This document shows, piece after piece, positions 36,086-49,212 of a stretch of DNA of 64,000 nt. The stretch comes from Paragorgia papillata (taxonomy: Eukaryota > Cnidaria > Anthozoa > Scleralcyonacea > Coralliidae). The stretch covers positions 1,727,001 through 1,791,000 of the forward strand of contig JAWNZC010000421.1 of NCBI GenBank assembly GCA_035771165.1. Reading direction: 5' to 3'. Below the pieces are notes generated by a model. It did not search any database and had not been told where the DNA came from. It saw only the letters and a list, made by a program, of their open reading frames with translations. Positions within the stretch are counted from its first letter, which is position 1. Every line of letters begins with the position of its first letter. The position numbers were made by a program, and so were the translations under genes.

Positions 36086-37377
36086 TATAGATGTGCTTCC
36101 TAAGTAATAGCGTTTACATATAAAATATAGTTAAAGTGATATTAAAACAACTCAAATACTCAGAAAATGTTTCTGAATCCCATACAGGAATGGATTGATG
36201 GAACACTCAACCTTCCAACGACTAGTCAAATGCTCAAACTAAATCATCAACCTATACTTATATAGGCTTGGGTGGAAACCCAAGGATGGAAACACATAAT
36301 CATATACGCGCTTCCTTGGCATGCAGTTGCGTTTGCATGTATATGAAATGTGGTTATGAGTGGTTCGGAGAAAATGACCCCAAGACAAGGATCGAACTTT
36401 CAACCTTCTAATAAAGGGCAGCGTTTGCATACGAGATGTATAGTTGAAGAGACGTTTACAAGCATATATATAATACATGTGGTACGAGCTTGGTGTATTT
36501 AGTGTAACATACGTTTGGTATATAGGCTCCTCCGCAGGCAATTGGTGTCTCTTCTTAGTTATGTGGGCAACTGATGTATCTTCTTAGTTTATTATGTGGA
36601 CACTTGCACTTTTTTTCCAGTCAAAAAGAGCTTTCAGAGCTGTACGAGCAAAGTACGTCCACGGCCGTCATGATATAATGTTGGGCAACTCAAAACGCAG
36701 AGTGAAGCTTATAGATATGAAGTGCATGCGTATATAACCAGATTTGGTAACATAAAAATTTGCTATAATATATGTTGAACTGGTGAACAAAATACTGACG
36801 TTTCGAGTCAGAGTATAAAATGTGGAGCTTCATGCCTAAATGAGCTATGAATCATAGCATGACTATGTCACGTATAGCTATTTTTAGCAATTCCTACACA
36901 AAGAATTAAGTCCTATACACAAACAAAATTGTCCAAAAATTGCACAAAACCTATACAGTAACGATTTAAACTATAGAAAAACACAAAAGTAATACTATAT
37001 GTCTGGTTCAAGAAACCTGTACAGACGGTACAAATGATAAAAATTGAGCGAGATTGAAACAGAGTTGCAAATCATTGTATAACATCTTGATTTCTGTTGT
37101 CGGCCTGCGCTGGCCGAAATTAGGTTCAGGTCAACCTTGGTCTTGAATGTTCAAAAAAAAAAAACACCCAAATATAGTTGTTGTCTAGTATTTCTTAATT
37201 GAATCAATGCAGTTGTAATTTTAAAGTATGTACTTCAGAATTTTTAAATATAAGACAGGTTTGGCTAAAAATAGCGTGACATATGTAGCCCTTAACTTGA
37301 AGAATATGCATTAACAAAACAACTCGATGTCACGAAAGTCAAAAGAATAATAATATGGAAATACTGCCCAACCGAGA

Positions 37378-37441
37378 ATAGAAACCAACGTCTCCAAATC
37401 AATTAACGCACCGGCGCTCTAACCGGCTTAGCTATCGAGAC
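37378..37441 (-). repeat. tRNA-like remnant
   Basis: Reverse strand has GATAGCTAAGCCGGTTAGAG resembling an A box, then TTGGTTTCTATTC in place of the B box. Decayed. Confidence 0.35.
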
Positions 37442-37524
37442 ACGATCAAGACAGTCAGAGTTTTTCATATTTAAGCTTGGCCGTTACTCTCAAGTCTCCA
37501 CAGAAGGACATTTCATCTTTACAC

Positions 37525-37750
37525 ATTTCAGATCTTTTGACATTTCAGATCTTGAAGCATGCATTCTAAAAATATGTAACTTTACATATTTTTCTGTACT
37601 CTAATAAAAGTTATATATACAATGCACATTAATCATGCTTCCAGTGATGACCACTTTTTTTTTGTCCACCCTGTATAAATTAAGTGTTCCGTCGTTTTAA
37701 GTGTTCTTTCAAATAAGACAGACTTAATTTTCGTTTCATAGGCACTTTAA
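37525..37750. mobile_element. Mariner-type end fragment plus foldback B arm fragment
   Basis: 37525-37676 matches the right end of the element at 40500-40628 (GAAGCATGCATTCTAAA, CCACCCTGTATA). It is joined to a family B arm scrap (GTGTTCTTTCAAATAAGACA). Confidence 0.7.
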
Positions 37751-38643
37751 AAAGTCCTGCAAGCATGCGACGTCGTGTACAATAAAAGTATAAAACAACA
37801 GAAGTATGGCACGAGTTATTGTCCCATCCTGGTAAATCGTATATAGGCCGAAAGAACCTCTGCGTAACGTTCCTCTGCGGTGAAGAGAGACGTGAACCAC
37901 AGGTGTCTGTCCTGTGCAAAGGCACTCTTCAATTAGAGGTGACAAACTGCTAGAATAAACAGAATATTCCGCGATATCTGCGAAATAATTGTAAATAGCG
38001 ACCTTGACGTCAGGGCCATCTCAATTAATTGGGGAAAAATTTGACCTTGAAAGTTGTTTATGTAGCAAAACGTTTACGCACGAAACATCCTCTCGAAATG
38101 TTTGACGTCATCCTCCTTATCATTTTGGAGATACACACCACGATACATGTATAACAATAAATAATAAAAATTCGAATCAAAAAATATTTTGGCATTCCGA
38201 CCGCACATGTAGAATCCGTATCAGTGATGTCGTATTTGTGGTTATGGACTTTAAATGACCCCCCAAAAATTAATGGCTTTGTTGCATGTATATATATATA
38301 ATATATTCCTACATGCTCATGTATACGATATTTGACTTTGAAGAGTGCCGTACCTTGTGCAGAAGGTATTGTTCGGAAAGATGAAATGTGACTTCTCACG
38401 CCTTGTTTGTTCAATTTTGCGAGGGCCTTCGAGATCTTTGTCCACATGGTATAAATTCTTTTTCAACCGCATTAATTACTCCCGTGGTTTTGTCCCAGGG
38501 GAAATAGGTTTAACTAGAAATGGTACCCCGCCAAAGGTGAGTTAGGTGACCCTTCAAGAAGTGCTATCCCACATCGATCTTCAAGGAAATAGGCCTTGGG
38601 ACGCCCTTCATGCTAACCACAACATAACCAAACCCAAGCAGTG

Positions 38644-38850
38644 GCTAATAGCTAATAATCGAAATATAGTAAGGTTAGATATACTGCCGAAACAGAGAAC
38701 GTAGATGTCTAACGTTTCGAGCTAAGGCCCTTCGTCAGAGAGAAACGTTTCTCTCTGACGAAGGGCCTTCGCTCGAAACGTTAGACTCCTACATTCTCTG
38801 TTTCGGCAGTATATCTAACCTTACTATATTTCGATTGTTGTTTCTACGTA
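38644..38850. repeat. Near-perfect palindrome of the GAAGGGCCTTCGCTCGAAAC family
   Basis: AGTAAGGTTAGATATACTGC on the left and its exact complement on the right, meeting at GAAACGTTTC. Each arm is about 90 bp. Similar palindromes at 60063-60215 and in the nest at 39417-40333. Confidence 0.85.
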
Positions 38851-39059
38851 CACTGCCTACGCAGCACGCTACTTTTATTTCGCTAATAGCTAGCTGGTTA
38901 TATACCGCCACTTGTTTGATTATGTTGTGGTTGCTGATCTAATAATTCAATAGCTATTTCCCCTGGGGTACCCTGGGGCCTGTTTACTTGGAGCACGATG
39001 TGGCGTTGTAACCCTATCTTCTTGCCGTGTAGGGTTCAAAGTACAGTCTAAATTTATAT

Positions 39060-40628
39060 ATACAGGGGGTGGACAAAAAAAAGTGGCCATCATTAAAAAT
39101 TAAAAATATGGTTAATGTGGAATAACAATTATTCAAGAAAAGAAAAATATGTAAATTGAGTATATTTTGGAATGCATGCATGCGTCAATAACTGCTCAAA
39201 TATGATATCCAATTCTAATTTTGTTATTGGTTTAAAAATACATTAACTTTGAAAGCATGACACGCTGTGAAGCTGTAGTGAAATCAAGTGAAATGGTAAC
39301 AAAATATCTAACTATTTTGCTGTTATAACACTTTCATAGTATACAAACTCCATTAATCATTTTGAAGTGGAATAAGTCGAACTAAGATTCACTTCGTGAA
39401 ATAAAAGTAGCGTGCTGCGTAGGCAGTGTAGAAACAACAATCGTAGGAGTCTAACGTTTCGAGCGAAGGCCTTTCGTCAGAGAGAAACGTGACTTCTCTC
39501 TGACGAAGGGCCCTTCGCTCGAAACGTTAGACCATAGGCATATGGGCGGGGGGGGGGGGGGGGGGAAGCAGCCCCCCCAAATTTTGGGAATCTCGAGAAT
39601 TTTTGGGCAGCAAGAGAAATTTGGGCAAAGGTTTTTTTTAAAGTTTCCATTTTTCCAAAAGATAAATATTATTGATAATCAATAAGGTGAGACATTTTTT
39701 TTTATAACTCCCCTTTGTTTATGTCTATTAAAACGGAATAAATTACCTTACTGTTAGTTAGTCACTATATAGCTTTATTTTTGTCAGAATTTTGAAATTT
39801 TTCAATGCCGAGTGGTCTTGTAGAAATTCCATTCATGTCCTTACTGAACCGTGCTTTGTTGTCAATTCTGTCGCGTTGGTACGGTGCCAGATTGTCAAAT
39901 GCCAAAGGACGCAATCACGCATTTCCCCCCATCTTCTTATGCTGTTGACCAATTGTCATGAATTACAAAGAGTTAGTGCTTAGTGAGTTGAAAATTAAAA
40001 GTTTCTAAAACGCAACATGCACAGCACTTAATGACCTTTTAAAAGTTATTAAATTAAAACTTGTATGAGTTGTATCGAAAAACGAAAGGTCACACTGGAG
40101 AATAAATTAGTAGATTTGAGTCGCGTGCTAGGCAACATGTTTTTCAGCACGTTAATAGTGCATCGTATGAGCATCGTTTGTTTTCTATTGTTTCGTAAAA
40201 CTTTGGGCAACTTGCGAGATTTTTTTGGGCAAATGGTTCAACGCCCCCCCTGGAAAAAAATGCCCATACGCCTATGCATTAGACTCCTACGATTGTTGTT
40301 TCGGCAGTATATCAAACCTTACTATATTTCGATAAGATTCACTTCATTTGTTACAAGATTGAAAATCATGAAAAATTAAAATATTTTTTAAATTAATGGA
40401 TAAAATTAGAATTTGATATCATATTTGCCAAATATGATATCAAATTCTAATTTTATCCATTAATTTAAAAAATATTTTAATTTTTCATGATTTTCAATCA
40501 GATCTTGAAGCATGCATTCTAAACTGAATATATAACTTTACATATTTTTCTGTACTCTAATAAAAGTTATACAATGCACATTAATCATGTTTCCAGTGAT
40601 GGCCACTTTTTTTTGTCAACCCCCTGTA
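39060..40628. mobile_element. Three-level nested transposons
   Basis: Outermost: mariner-like ends TATACAGGGGGTGGACAAAA at 39060 and GTCAACCCCCTGTATA at about 40612-40628. Inside, a GAAACGTTAG-family palindrome begins about 39408 and resumes at 40281. Innermost: 39530-40278, with ends CATAGGCATATGGGC and GCCCATACGCCTATG, C/G runs, and a TTAGAC direct repeat on both sides (39524-39529 and 40279-40284). A separate AT-rich palindrome of about 150 bp sits at 40345-40497. Confidence 0.75.
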
Positions 40629-41858
40629 TAATCAAGCAATCAATAAATAAAAGAAATTACTAAAAAAAATAAAACAAAAACGAAAACTAAATCCGGCAAT
40701 TATAAGTCAAAATGATTAGAGTTTTTTTTTCTTAATTAATTAGGTCAGAATTACTTGCATGTGACTGGTTACATGACAAGCAGTATTTGTAGTGATTGGT
40801 CGCTTTGTTACTTAGCAACAGTAATTCGGACAAAGAACTGAGGACTTAAATGTTTTTTTGTCGACTTTGAACTAATTTGAAAGACTACAAACTATTAGTG
40901 AAAATGAATATACTAAAAAATGTACGTGACTTTTGCATGTGTTTACAAAAACAAAGCGACAAGCACGGCGATAGAGTGAAGGAATATACATATCCACGCG
41001 GCGAACATTTTCTGGACATAACATAGCTCTTGAATAATTTTGACCGATATGTAAGACAATATATAACTATAGTTCTTCCGTTCACTGTGGATGGCGAAGA
41101 ATATTCGGAAACAGATAGTGCATTCTGCATGCATGGACGCAAATCTTTTCAAAAAATTTCAAACAAACAGCGTACGAATGAACAGGATCTAAACTTCCTT
41201 CGTCGCATGACAAGGCAGGTGCTGTGTCTTTTCGGTGAACAACGATGTTTATCATAGACGGCGGTTTTCAGTTGCGGTCAAAATGCCATGAATTATAAAA
41301 GCAATGTACGTACGGCGCACGACATTGGTTATCAAAAGCCAATAGAGCGCTGTTGCAAACCTATGCGTGGGTGGAAATAGGATTGTCTCGATCAACGGAT
41401 TTAGTTAAGGCACGCCAGAGAATGCCAACACGCACAGCGTCGCGGAATCGCTGATCGCCACACATATTGAGAAAAAGGCGGGAAAAACACGAGAAAATCG
41501 ACAACGCGAGACCGAAAAACACACACCATAACATAACACTGTCAAAACAGATTGTTTTGGCGCTTGGGCAAATAAATATGGCAGATGATAAACATTTTTT
41601 AGCCCAAACGATTAGGATAACCACTAAGTATTCATTCATAATCCTAACGAAATACATTCATTACCTCTGGGATGCTTTAACGAGGCAGCCGATGAAAACC
41701 AAAAGCGTTTGTTGAGCACGTAAAATTGTCTCTGTGGGAGATCGTTCACGACAAATTAGATTAACAATTTCTCTTAGTTATAACACACAAGGCCAGGAAC
41801 AAGTTCAGGGAATAGTACGTTAGCGAACTGGCAAATACGGCTTGGTCAGACTGTTGCA
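40629..41858. other. Region upstream of the LITAF gene
   Basis: No confident gene. A minus-strand frame (41657-41361) is hydrophobic and faintly like the end of a seven-transmembrane receptor, but has no supporting motif. The last few hundred bases presumably include the LITAF promoter and 5' UTR. Confidence 0.4.
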
Positions 41859-43495
41859 ATGGATGCAAATACGTCGGCTACGTCAAACGAAAACCAGTAT
41901 CTACTCGAAGATCAAACAAACGAAGAGGAAAAACCCGACTACGACGAAAGCATATTTCAAGAAGTGCCAGTTTACATCACTTGCCCTTATTGCGATGAGA
42001 AAATTGTGAGTAAAACTCGTTTAAAGTGCGGTAAATGGACCTACTGGACGACGGCGTGTTTATGCATATTTCAGTAAGTACCTTATATATATTGACTGTA
42101 TATTGTACAAACACTGTCTTTAGTACTCAAAGTTTTATATAGGAGAACAAACAAGGATGGAACGTAGATGTTAACATTTCCCGAACCATTGTGTTTGGCA
42201 AGAAGCTCAGAGTCAAACATTCATATTGAGAATGTGATGTTTTTTAGACTAGAGAAGATCAAACATAACATACTTTGTTATTGATAGGCTTAAAGCATGC
42301 ATGCGCATGCATATATAGAGTCAACGTTCCGCTGTAAGTTTTAACTATTTTTGGACAACATAAGCTACAGGTGTAGTCGGATGTATTCTCTGACTAACTA
42401 GAAAAATGTACTCGTCGCAAGGTCAAGGAGAACCCACAGGTGATGGGAAAGAGTTGGTTTGTTTTGATGAGTGAAATTACAATATGGTATATTAGCACGT
42501 GTCGAATCCAACTTTTCTTTGAACATGTAGTAGTCTATTGATGAACCTTTTCGACCGTCTCAAAAATTGGTTCAGCCAAAAACGAGTAGAGAGATAGCGT
42601 ATAATTCAATGGTTCATTATATAATAAAACAGTAACGTTGAATTGCCAGGGTTATTAGCGAGATTTAACCCACGCAATATATAATTCTAACTAATCAGAA
42701 GAAAAAAATCGTATTAAAGTCGTCATGCCAAAAAATACATCCCGAATGCTTAAGTAAAGGTAGGTTTAAGTGTCCAGTGTATCCCAAAGGTCTTCTTGTG
42801 AGTAAAAAAAAGAAAAAGACTTCCTTGTCGCAAAAAAACGGAAATCTAGAAAAAACGTCAAGAGGTTTGCGAGGGTTCGAGTGACAGCTTGTATAGCAAG
42901 AACTAACAAAACATTACAAACCCCAAGCTGAAAGTACCATACTAGTCTAATATACAAGTCACGATCGAAGTGTTGAAAAATCAGTGTTTAAATGATTTTT
43001 GTAAGACGATAAATTATGAGGAATGGGGCTGTCACTTTTATCGATTTTTTAAGAGATTGCACTTGAAAAAACACTTGTCTTGAGTAATTAAGACATTTAC
43101 TTCGTTGCTACAGAGGGCACGCGAGTCGTGAGAATTTCCAACCGTTGTTCACATTGGCAAAGCTTCGACATATCTCTCTGAAGGGCGCGATTAAGCTTGA
43201 AATAAGCAGCAGCCACTCCCATCACAATCCCCTTGATCTTTCACGAAAACCTGTGACATGTATGCACAGTGGCGGGTCAAGGGGAGGGCACTTTGGGCAA
43301 GTGCCAGGGGCCCCGCGCTTTTAGGGGGCCCTGCAGGATTTGGGGGGGCCTTCTAATAAATATAAATATCTTAGAAATAGAACGATCCAGAAATGTAGGT
43401 TGAGTACCATATAGATAAACACAAACATTTTTACAAGATAGATATTCGCTTTTTTAAATTAATTTTCTCCGATTTTTCTACTCTCTTTCTGACTT

Positions 43496-43546
<51 letters not shown>

Positions 43547-46500
43547 ATGTGAGTCAACTACTAAATACATACGCTCGGGCCGCTCGGCTTCAACTTTATT
43601 TTACACTGTTTTAGGAAAATTTACAATAAATAATAATAAAGAAAGAAATTTTGCGATTATAAAATAAAAATGAGTATATATAGTTATTAAAAAAAATATG
43701 TTAGTGAACGGCTGTCAGAGGAGCAAAAGCTTTCAAGCTGGCTACCGCAATGCTAAATTAATGTAAGTAGATTTAGCTCTCAATTATTATTATTAACAGT
43801 CATAGAATATAGTGTTATATTTTTCGGCCATTTGACCAGATTTCCACAAACCCAACAAGAGTATTTTTCTTGCTAAATTCAAACAAACTCAATCAAACTA
43901 CCGAACAACTTTACAGAGATATTTGTTATATAGTAATACAATAAAAAAATATGAGAATACAATAACGACTAAGTGAAATAAATTAAGCAGAAGGAATGTA
44001 AAATACTTATTATTGGTTACTAAGTAGAAAATGTTTGCGGCGTTTTTTGAAAGAGTTACAAGGAAGCGATTTAAGGAACAGATGTATTGATTCCCATAAC
44101 TGAGAAATAAAAAATTTAAACGAAAATCTACCATAGTTTGTTTTAACTCTAGGTCTATGATAATTATCTTGAGATGCATACCTTGTGTGGTAAGGATGCA
44201 CATTAGACACAGGTATTAAAAATTCTGAGAATAATTGAGGGGTATGACTATCTTTGTTACTTATTTGATTTACAAATGATGCTATCCTTAGTTTAATTAA
44301 ATTTTCTAATTTTAAAATCCCCAGCAATTTGTAATACTGTCTGGATTAGGATCTTTTTGTCTATTTTTGCAAAAAAGATACATCTAATACATTTATTAAG
44401 TTTAGACGATATCTGGTTTAGTTTTGTAGGTGATCCCCCCAGCTCAAGCCATAGTGCAGGTATGGGTAAATAAGAGTATATTATTATATGGCTTTGTAAT
44501 ATCCTGAGTTCTGATTGGTCAACGCACTGTCCGTAAAAATGCGTATCCGGACCACGGTCCGTCTTTTTCCGTATCCGGACCGCTGTCCCGGATGTTGATT
44601 TTGCTCGCGTGAATTTCTAAGGTTTTCGCACTAAGTTTGATACAATAATTATCGAAAAACTTGAAATAGCCATATAATAAACGCTTTATTAACCTCGTTT
44701 ACTCGGTCTGTACGGGAAAATATCAGACCTCGGTCTTTTTTGTACGAACCTCGTCTGCGGCTCGGTCCGTACTGTCAAGACGTCGCTCTGATATTTTCCC
44801 GTACAGACCTCGTTCTCGGTTAATAATCTCTTAATACAGATTTTTTAACATTCGTAGGATATGACTCGAAAATTAAGTTTGTCTTATTGAAAAGAACATT
44901 TAAAATGATAAAATAACACCTTTTCCAGTTTTTGGTTTCCTTGCTTCGTTTTTGAGATATTCCAGTTTGTTTGATATGCAAATGACACAACTTTCTACGT
45001 CACACGTGCATAATGAGTATTATGAGTTACCGAGAGACGGTTACATATCTTTGCTATTGTGAGACGAAATCACTTGGAATTCTACATGTTTGGTGTTGTG
45101 GGTAGAAACACGCACATGCTTCCTTTGAGTTAAGCCCATGTTTTCATAATAGCAAAGATATGTAACCTTTTCTGATAACTCATTATGCACATATGACGTA
45201 GAAAGTTGTGTCATTTGCATATCAAACAAGCTGGAATATCTCAAAAACGAAGCAAGGAAACCAAAAACTGCAAAAGATGTTATTTTATCATTTTAAATGT
45301 TCTTTTCAATAAGACAAACTTAATTTTCGAGTCATATGCCCTTTAACGTATGTGCTGATTAATTTATAACGCAGCGCTTTTAGGGCTTTCAAACTACTAC
45401 AATAGGTTGTTTTAAAAGAATACTCATTCATTTTCTATAAGGGTTCCGGGGTTTTTTATACACTGTAGAGTTCGCTGGAATGAATTGTACAATCGCTCCC
45501 GTCACTCGATTAAAGCCAGTTTTCCACTAGGCGACTTTTTTCGCGCGAAGCGACTTTTTCTTTTGTCTCATGAACTCTTAGCTGGAACTAATCAGAAATC
45601 TATTGAATTCGAACAAAAGAAAGTCGCTTCGCGCGAAAAAAATCGCCTAGTGGAAAACCGGCTTTATAAGTTAATATTAAGCGGAAACGGGCTGACAATG
45701 TTTCTCGCGCATGCTCGATTGCTCGACAGAGATTCGACTCGATTTCAGCAGAGCCTTATTTTACGAGTTGCTAGCAGCGAGTATTTATAAGGGCCTGCTC
45801 GCAGGGTGCTCATTGAGTTGAGATGGACTACAATATTCCGTAACTGGATTAATAAGCATAAGATCAGAATCCATATCATCAAATCTATTAGGATTGGGTA
45901 ACATATCATAAAGATCTTCATTACGGTCTAAAGCCCTAATCAAACGAGAACGCAAGTCATCGCAAGTTGGCAGTCACGCTATCTCAGCCAGCCGCTCTGA
46001 ATAGTTTCCCGAAAATATCATGTACCGTGACAAAGTTAAAACTTGTTTAAAACACTCATGAAACCTTTATTTTGTTAACTTGGGGAGTTCGAAAGACCGC
46101 CACAAAAATTCTGACCGCCAACTTGCGATGACTTGCGTTCTCGTTTGATTAGGGCTTAATAATAAGTCAATATTCTCCAACATTAGACTTTTATACAGCA
46201 GTCCTTCAGATTTAGGCCGGCGAAGGACGAATTTCGCCGGTGGTTGAGCGGATTTTGCAGCAAATTGCCGTGTCTCCATCGTATTTCGCCGTCGCTGGAT
46301 CATGAATAAATAATCCATGAATGATTTTAAATTCTCCAACGTGTGTTTTGAAACCCGTTTTGTGTGAAAATGTTCGAAGTAAACTTGCTCTTCCCGCCAT
46401 ATTGAATTCTACCGCGCTGGAGTCTGGGATCCACCATTACTTTACCTATAGTATATCACATCCGACTCAGTTGTATGGCATTTTTTACCTCTGAAATGGC

Positions 46501-48714
46501 TGGAAATGGCATTTGAGAGCTTCAAAATTTTGTTTACTATTATTTAGTTTACTATTAAGAAATGGAATTAAGAGTAAACAAACAAAGTCAATTATTAAAT
46601 AATAGAACTAATATAGAACTTATATCTGTTATATTCAGACTCTTGGTATCTATCAAACTCCTCAAATGTTCTAAAAGTATACTCTTGAGTCAATCCTTCT
46701 CTCACAGGTGGATCTTACCATAAGAGGTCCAGAGATATTTTATATGTTTATGTAGTTTCTTGAAATCATATTGATCTTGCCAAACAGATGTTTTCTATAA
46801 GCTGTCAGTGACTCGTTGATGTGAATGTTAGTATGACGAGAGATACTCTTCCCATATTGTTCACTCACTGTTGGTAGGCAACCCGTACTTTCACCTTTCA
46901 AGTTAGAACGCTTCTTGTAAACTTCCTCTCTCTTGTCACGACGTGTAAATTTAGCTATCAATCGATCTTTGACTTTCTTGGTTTCAGGTAGTCGATGTGC
47001 AGTGGAAATATCTTGGTCATCTAATTCAACTCCAATTGTCGAACCTAATTCGATTACCAACTTTTTTGTGTTTTCCTCGGGTAGTATTGGCATCCCTGTT
47101 ATTTCAAGGCAGTCTCGCCTTAGATACTGCTGGATTTCATCAATGGTGGCATCTTGATAGTAATTTGTTTTATGAATATTCTCGATTTCATCTTCAGCTT
47201 TAGCTATCCTATGCTCTTGATCTGTTACGTTCGTCTTTGTTGATTGGAGCGACTGTAGGTATTCGTCATATACTTAACAGATATAAATTTCTGCGACTCT
47301 TCTACCTTCATGAATCTTGAATTCAGGTCAGCGATCTTATATCATTGAGATCTCTAATTTCGCTTTTTATGAGTTTGTGAATGCTCGGGAGCAATTCACT
47401 TTTCCATAACTCCATAAAACAGGTCTTTGTTAAGCTTTTTGTCATGATAAATACAGCCTGAGAGCCAAATCAAACTTACAAATAAAGAATTTATCGCCAA
47501 CTATATGGCTTTCCATAGCTTCAAGCAGCGACGCCATCATGCGGTCTTTTAAAGATACATCATACATGTATTTCAGTTCAGCCTTTTACGCAGCAGGATG
47601 CAAGCTTGTCTACAAAACTACCTGCCCAACAAACTGTACAATAATTTAAAGCCAATAACTCACCTGGTAATACACCCAGCCGGTAATACAAAAGCTTGAC
47701 TTGCTTCCACTTCTTTCAGCCATTCCAATTCGGCTAAGGACAAATATTAAACTTAAAAACTAGGTATTTCACATACGTGTAGTATCTGTGGACTGTATGA
47801 CAATACGTTTTCGCATTCAAGCTGTGTCTAACCCATTTAAAAAGACAGCTTACTTGTCTAGGTTGTTCTTTCCTTCTCTTCGTCTAATTCACGAAATTTA
47901 AAGCCCAGTCAGAGATGTTTTTCAAATAAAAGCGCCATCTTGATTCATCAAAACCTTATGCGCCCACTGTGTTATAGTTAGGCGGTTTCTTTAAAGATTC
48001 AGGTATTGTACTTCGTGTTAAGTGCACATAATGCCACCAGTGGTATATTGTCAAAATTTATCTTAAAGGTGCTGTCTAGTCCGTTCTGCGCATGTACGAA
48101 TCTAATGTTTACATCTCCATTTAGAAAAAAATATACTGATACGTTATTCAAGATTGTAAGCTTTTCTTGCTTCCTCTTCATTACTTGTACCGAAAACAAA
48201 ACATTTTCAAAAGAAATAGAAGAAATCCGAAGAGATATCCTCACCAAATCGCTTGGTTTTCTGCCATGTTGTGCCTAACGGTTTACACCGAGCTGAGTAC
48301 TTCATGTAATTATCTACGAATGTCATGTTTGAGGGTCCCGATAAACAAAGATTCGGATCATGCGCAGAACGGAGTGGACAGCACCTTTAATTTGCATAAA
48401 ATATTGACAACTTTCACTTCAAAGTTCCCTTAATTTGAAACCGTAAAGACCTTATACCTAATATTAACGGAATTTCTGATTTGGTTATAAGTAACCAATC
48501 ACATTGTCATTTATTGAATTCGTCCCTTACTAACCAAAATCCTTTCAATTCTAGATGTTACTGTTGCCTATGGGTACCATTTATACTGGATGATCTAAAA
48601 AATATCGTTCACGAATGTCCAAAGTGTGAAAAAGTCTTAGCAGAGTACACTCGCTCGAAATTGTTTCAACGAAAGAGACCGAAGAGAACGAGGAAAGCAT
48701 CGTTGCTTTTCTAA
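41859..48714 (+). CDS. LITAF: LITAF-domain protein, 2 exons, 124 aa
   Basis: Exon 1 is 41859-42073 (donor TTTCA|GTAAGT) and exon 2 is 48555-48714 (acceptor TTCAATTCTAG). The junction completes a CAA codon, and only the joined product has the full domain. Residues about 38-107 are the LITAF/SIMPLE zinc domain: CPYC (42-45), the central hydrophobic Cys-rich insert CLCIFQCYCCLWVPF (67-81), then HECPKC (91-96) and LAEY. C42, C45, C93 and C96 are the expected zinc ligands. LITAF proteins are monotopic membrane proteins on late endosomes and lysosomes. The N-terminus is acidic and lacks the PPxY motifs usual in vertebrate LITAF. The C-terminal tail (105-119, KRPKRTRK) is unusually basic. The intron is about 6.5 kb and stuffed with transposons. 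Confidence 0.88.
43270..43560. repeat. hAT-like fragment and a 38-base poly-G run (LITAF intron)
   Basis: CAGTGGCGGGTCAAGGGGAG opens a G/C-run-rich element fragment. 43506-43543 is an uninterrupted run of 38 G, which may be a sequencing or assembly artefact in length. Confidence 0.6.
44480..44835. mobile_element. Palindromic MITE (LITAF intron)
   Basis: Contains TCTGTACGGGAAAATATCAG and its complement about 100 bp apart, plus TCCGGACCACGGTCCG and ATATAATAAACGCTTTATTA. Confidence 0.6.
44862..45347. mobile_element. Foldback element, family B (LITAF intron)
   Basis: Arms of about 200 bp in inverted orientation: AAATTAAGTTTGTCTTATTG and complement, GTGCATAATGAG, ATTTGCATATCAAACAAG. Confidence 0.88.
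45347..45471. mobile_element. Half copy of the TACAGTGTGTA mariner-type MITE
   Basis: Matches 1985-2106 (GCGCTTTTAGGGCTTTCAAA, ATAGGTTGTT, ending ATACACTGTA). Confidence 0.8.
45508..45668. mobile_element. Palindromic MITE (GCCAGTTTTCCACTAGGCGA ends)
   Basis: Inverted repeats of about 55 bp that include TTCGCGCGAAGCGACTTT, with a 50-bp centre. Confidence 0.85.
45931..46157. mobile_element. PIF/Harbinger-type MITE, copy 2
   Basis: Same TAA-flanked AGCCCTAATCAAACGAGAAC ends as 24827-25049, but the interior lies in the opposite orientation relative to the window. Confidence 0.85.
46740..47445 (-). pseudogene. Broken LINE ORF1-like coding remnant in the LITAF intron
   Basis: Read leftward on the minus strand from a Met at 47445, the frame gives MTKSLTKTC and a helical charged stretch, then breaks near 47330 (TGA). 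It resumes in another frame as a coiled coil (DEIQQYLRRDCLEITGMP), then a basic domain (RLIAKFTRRDKREEVYKKR) and INESLTAYRKHLFGK. This order matches ORF1-like proteins of CR1/L2-type LINEs, with a coiled coil and an RRM-like basic region. No reverse transcriptase is present nearby. Decayed, not functional. Confidence 0.65.
48063..48393. mobile_element. MITE at the end of the LITAF intron
   Basis: Inverted ends AAAGGTGCTGTCTAGTCCGT and complement (about 38 bp). The right end lies about 160 bp before LITAF exon 2. Confidence 0.8.
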
Positions 48715-48922
48715 AACACTACAGTAGAAAACATTTTAGAATTCCAAGTTTGGAGCGTGCTTCAAACGAAACACGATCGATTTCCCTGCAAGGCCAGGGG
48801 TGATCGTAAACCAGTATTAGTAAGGCTAAAAGCACAGTCGAGAATACCATTATTTACATTAAAATTTGTTTGCTTGTTTATTTATTTTGGTCCAACCCTC
48901 ACAAATGGCCCTGGGTGCAAGG

Positions 48923-49212
48923 TACCCTGCGAGCAGAGCCTTCTTTCTTCGCTGAGAGAGAGGAAGAAAAGTAGGCTCTGCTGTATTCGTGACTGGTTTC
49001 CATTGCGCATGCATGTCAGTTGCTTGGTTACAATCTCGAACCCAGTCCAAATCAGAGCAGAAAACAAAACGAGAATCGGTTAAACGGGTCTTAAACGGTT
49101 TACTTCGTCCTAAATCTTGGACGAAGCCAAACACGAATGCAGTAGAGCCTACTTTTATTCCTTTCTCTCAGCGAAGAAATATCAAGGAAAAGAAGGCTCT
49201 GCTCGCAGGGTA
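48923..49212. mobile_element. MULE-type MITE, 290 bp
   Basis: Ends TACCCTGCGAGCAGAGCC and complement, flanked by a 9-bp direct repeat GGTGCAAGG (48914-48922 and 49213-49221). Confidence 0.85.

Noticed and set aside
41361..41657. Minus-strand frame resembling TM6-TM7 and helix 8 of a class A GPCR (QRFRDAVR)
   Set aside because: No NPxxY or other receptor hallmark, stop codons directly upstream, and no further exons seen. At most a decayed receptor.
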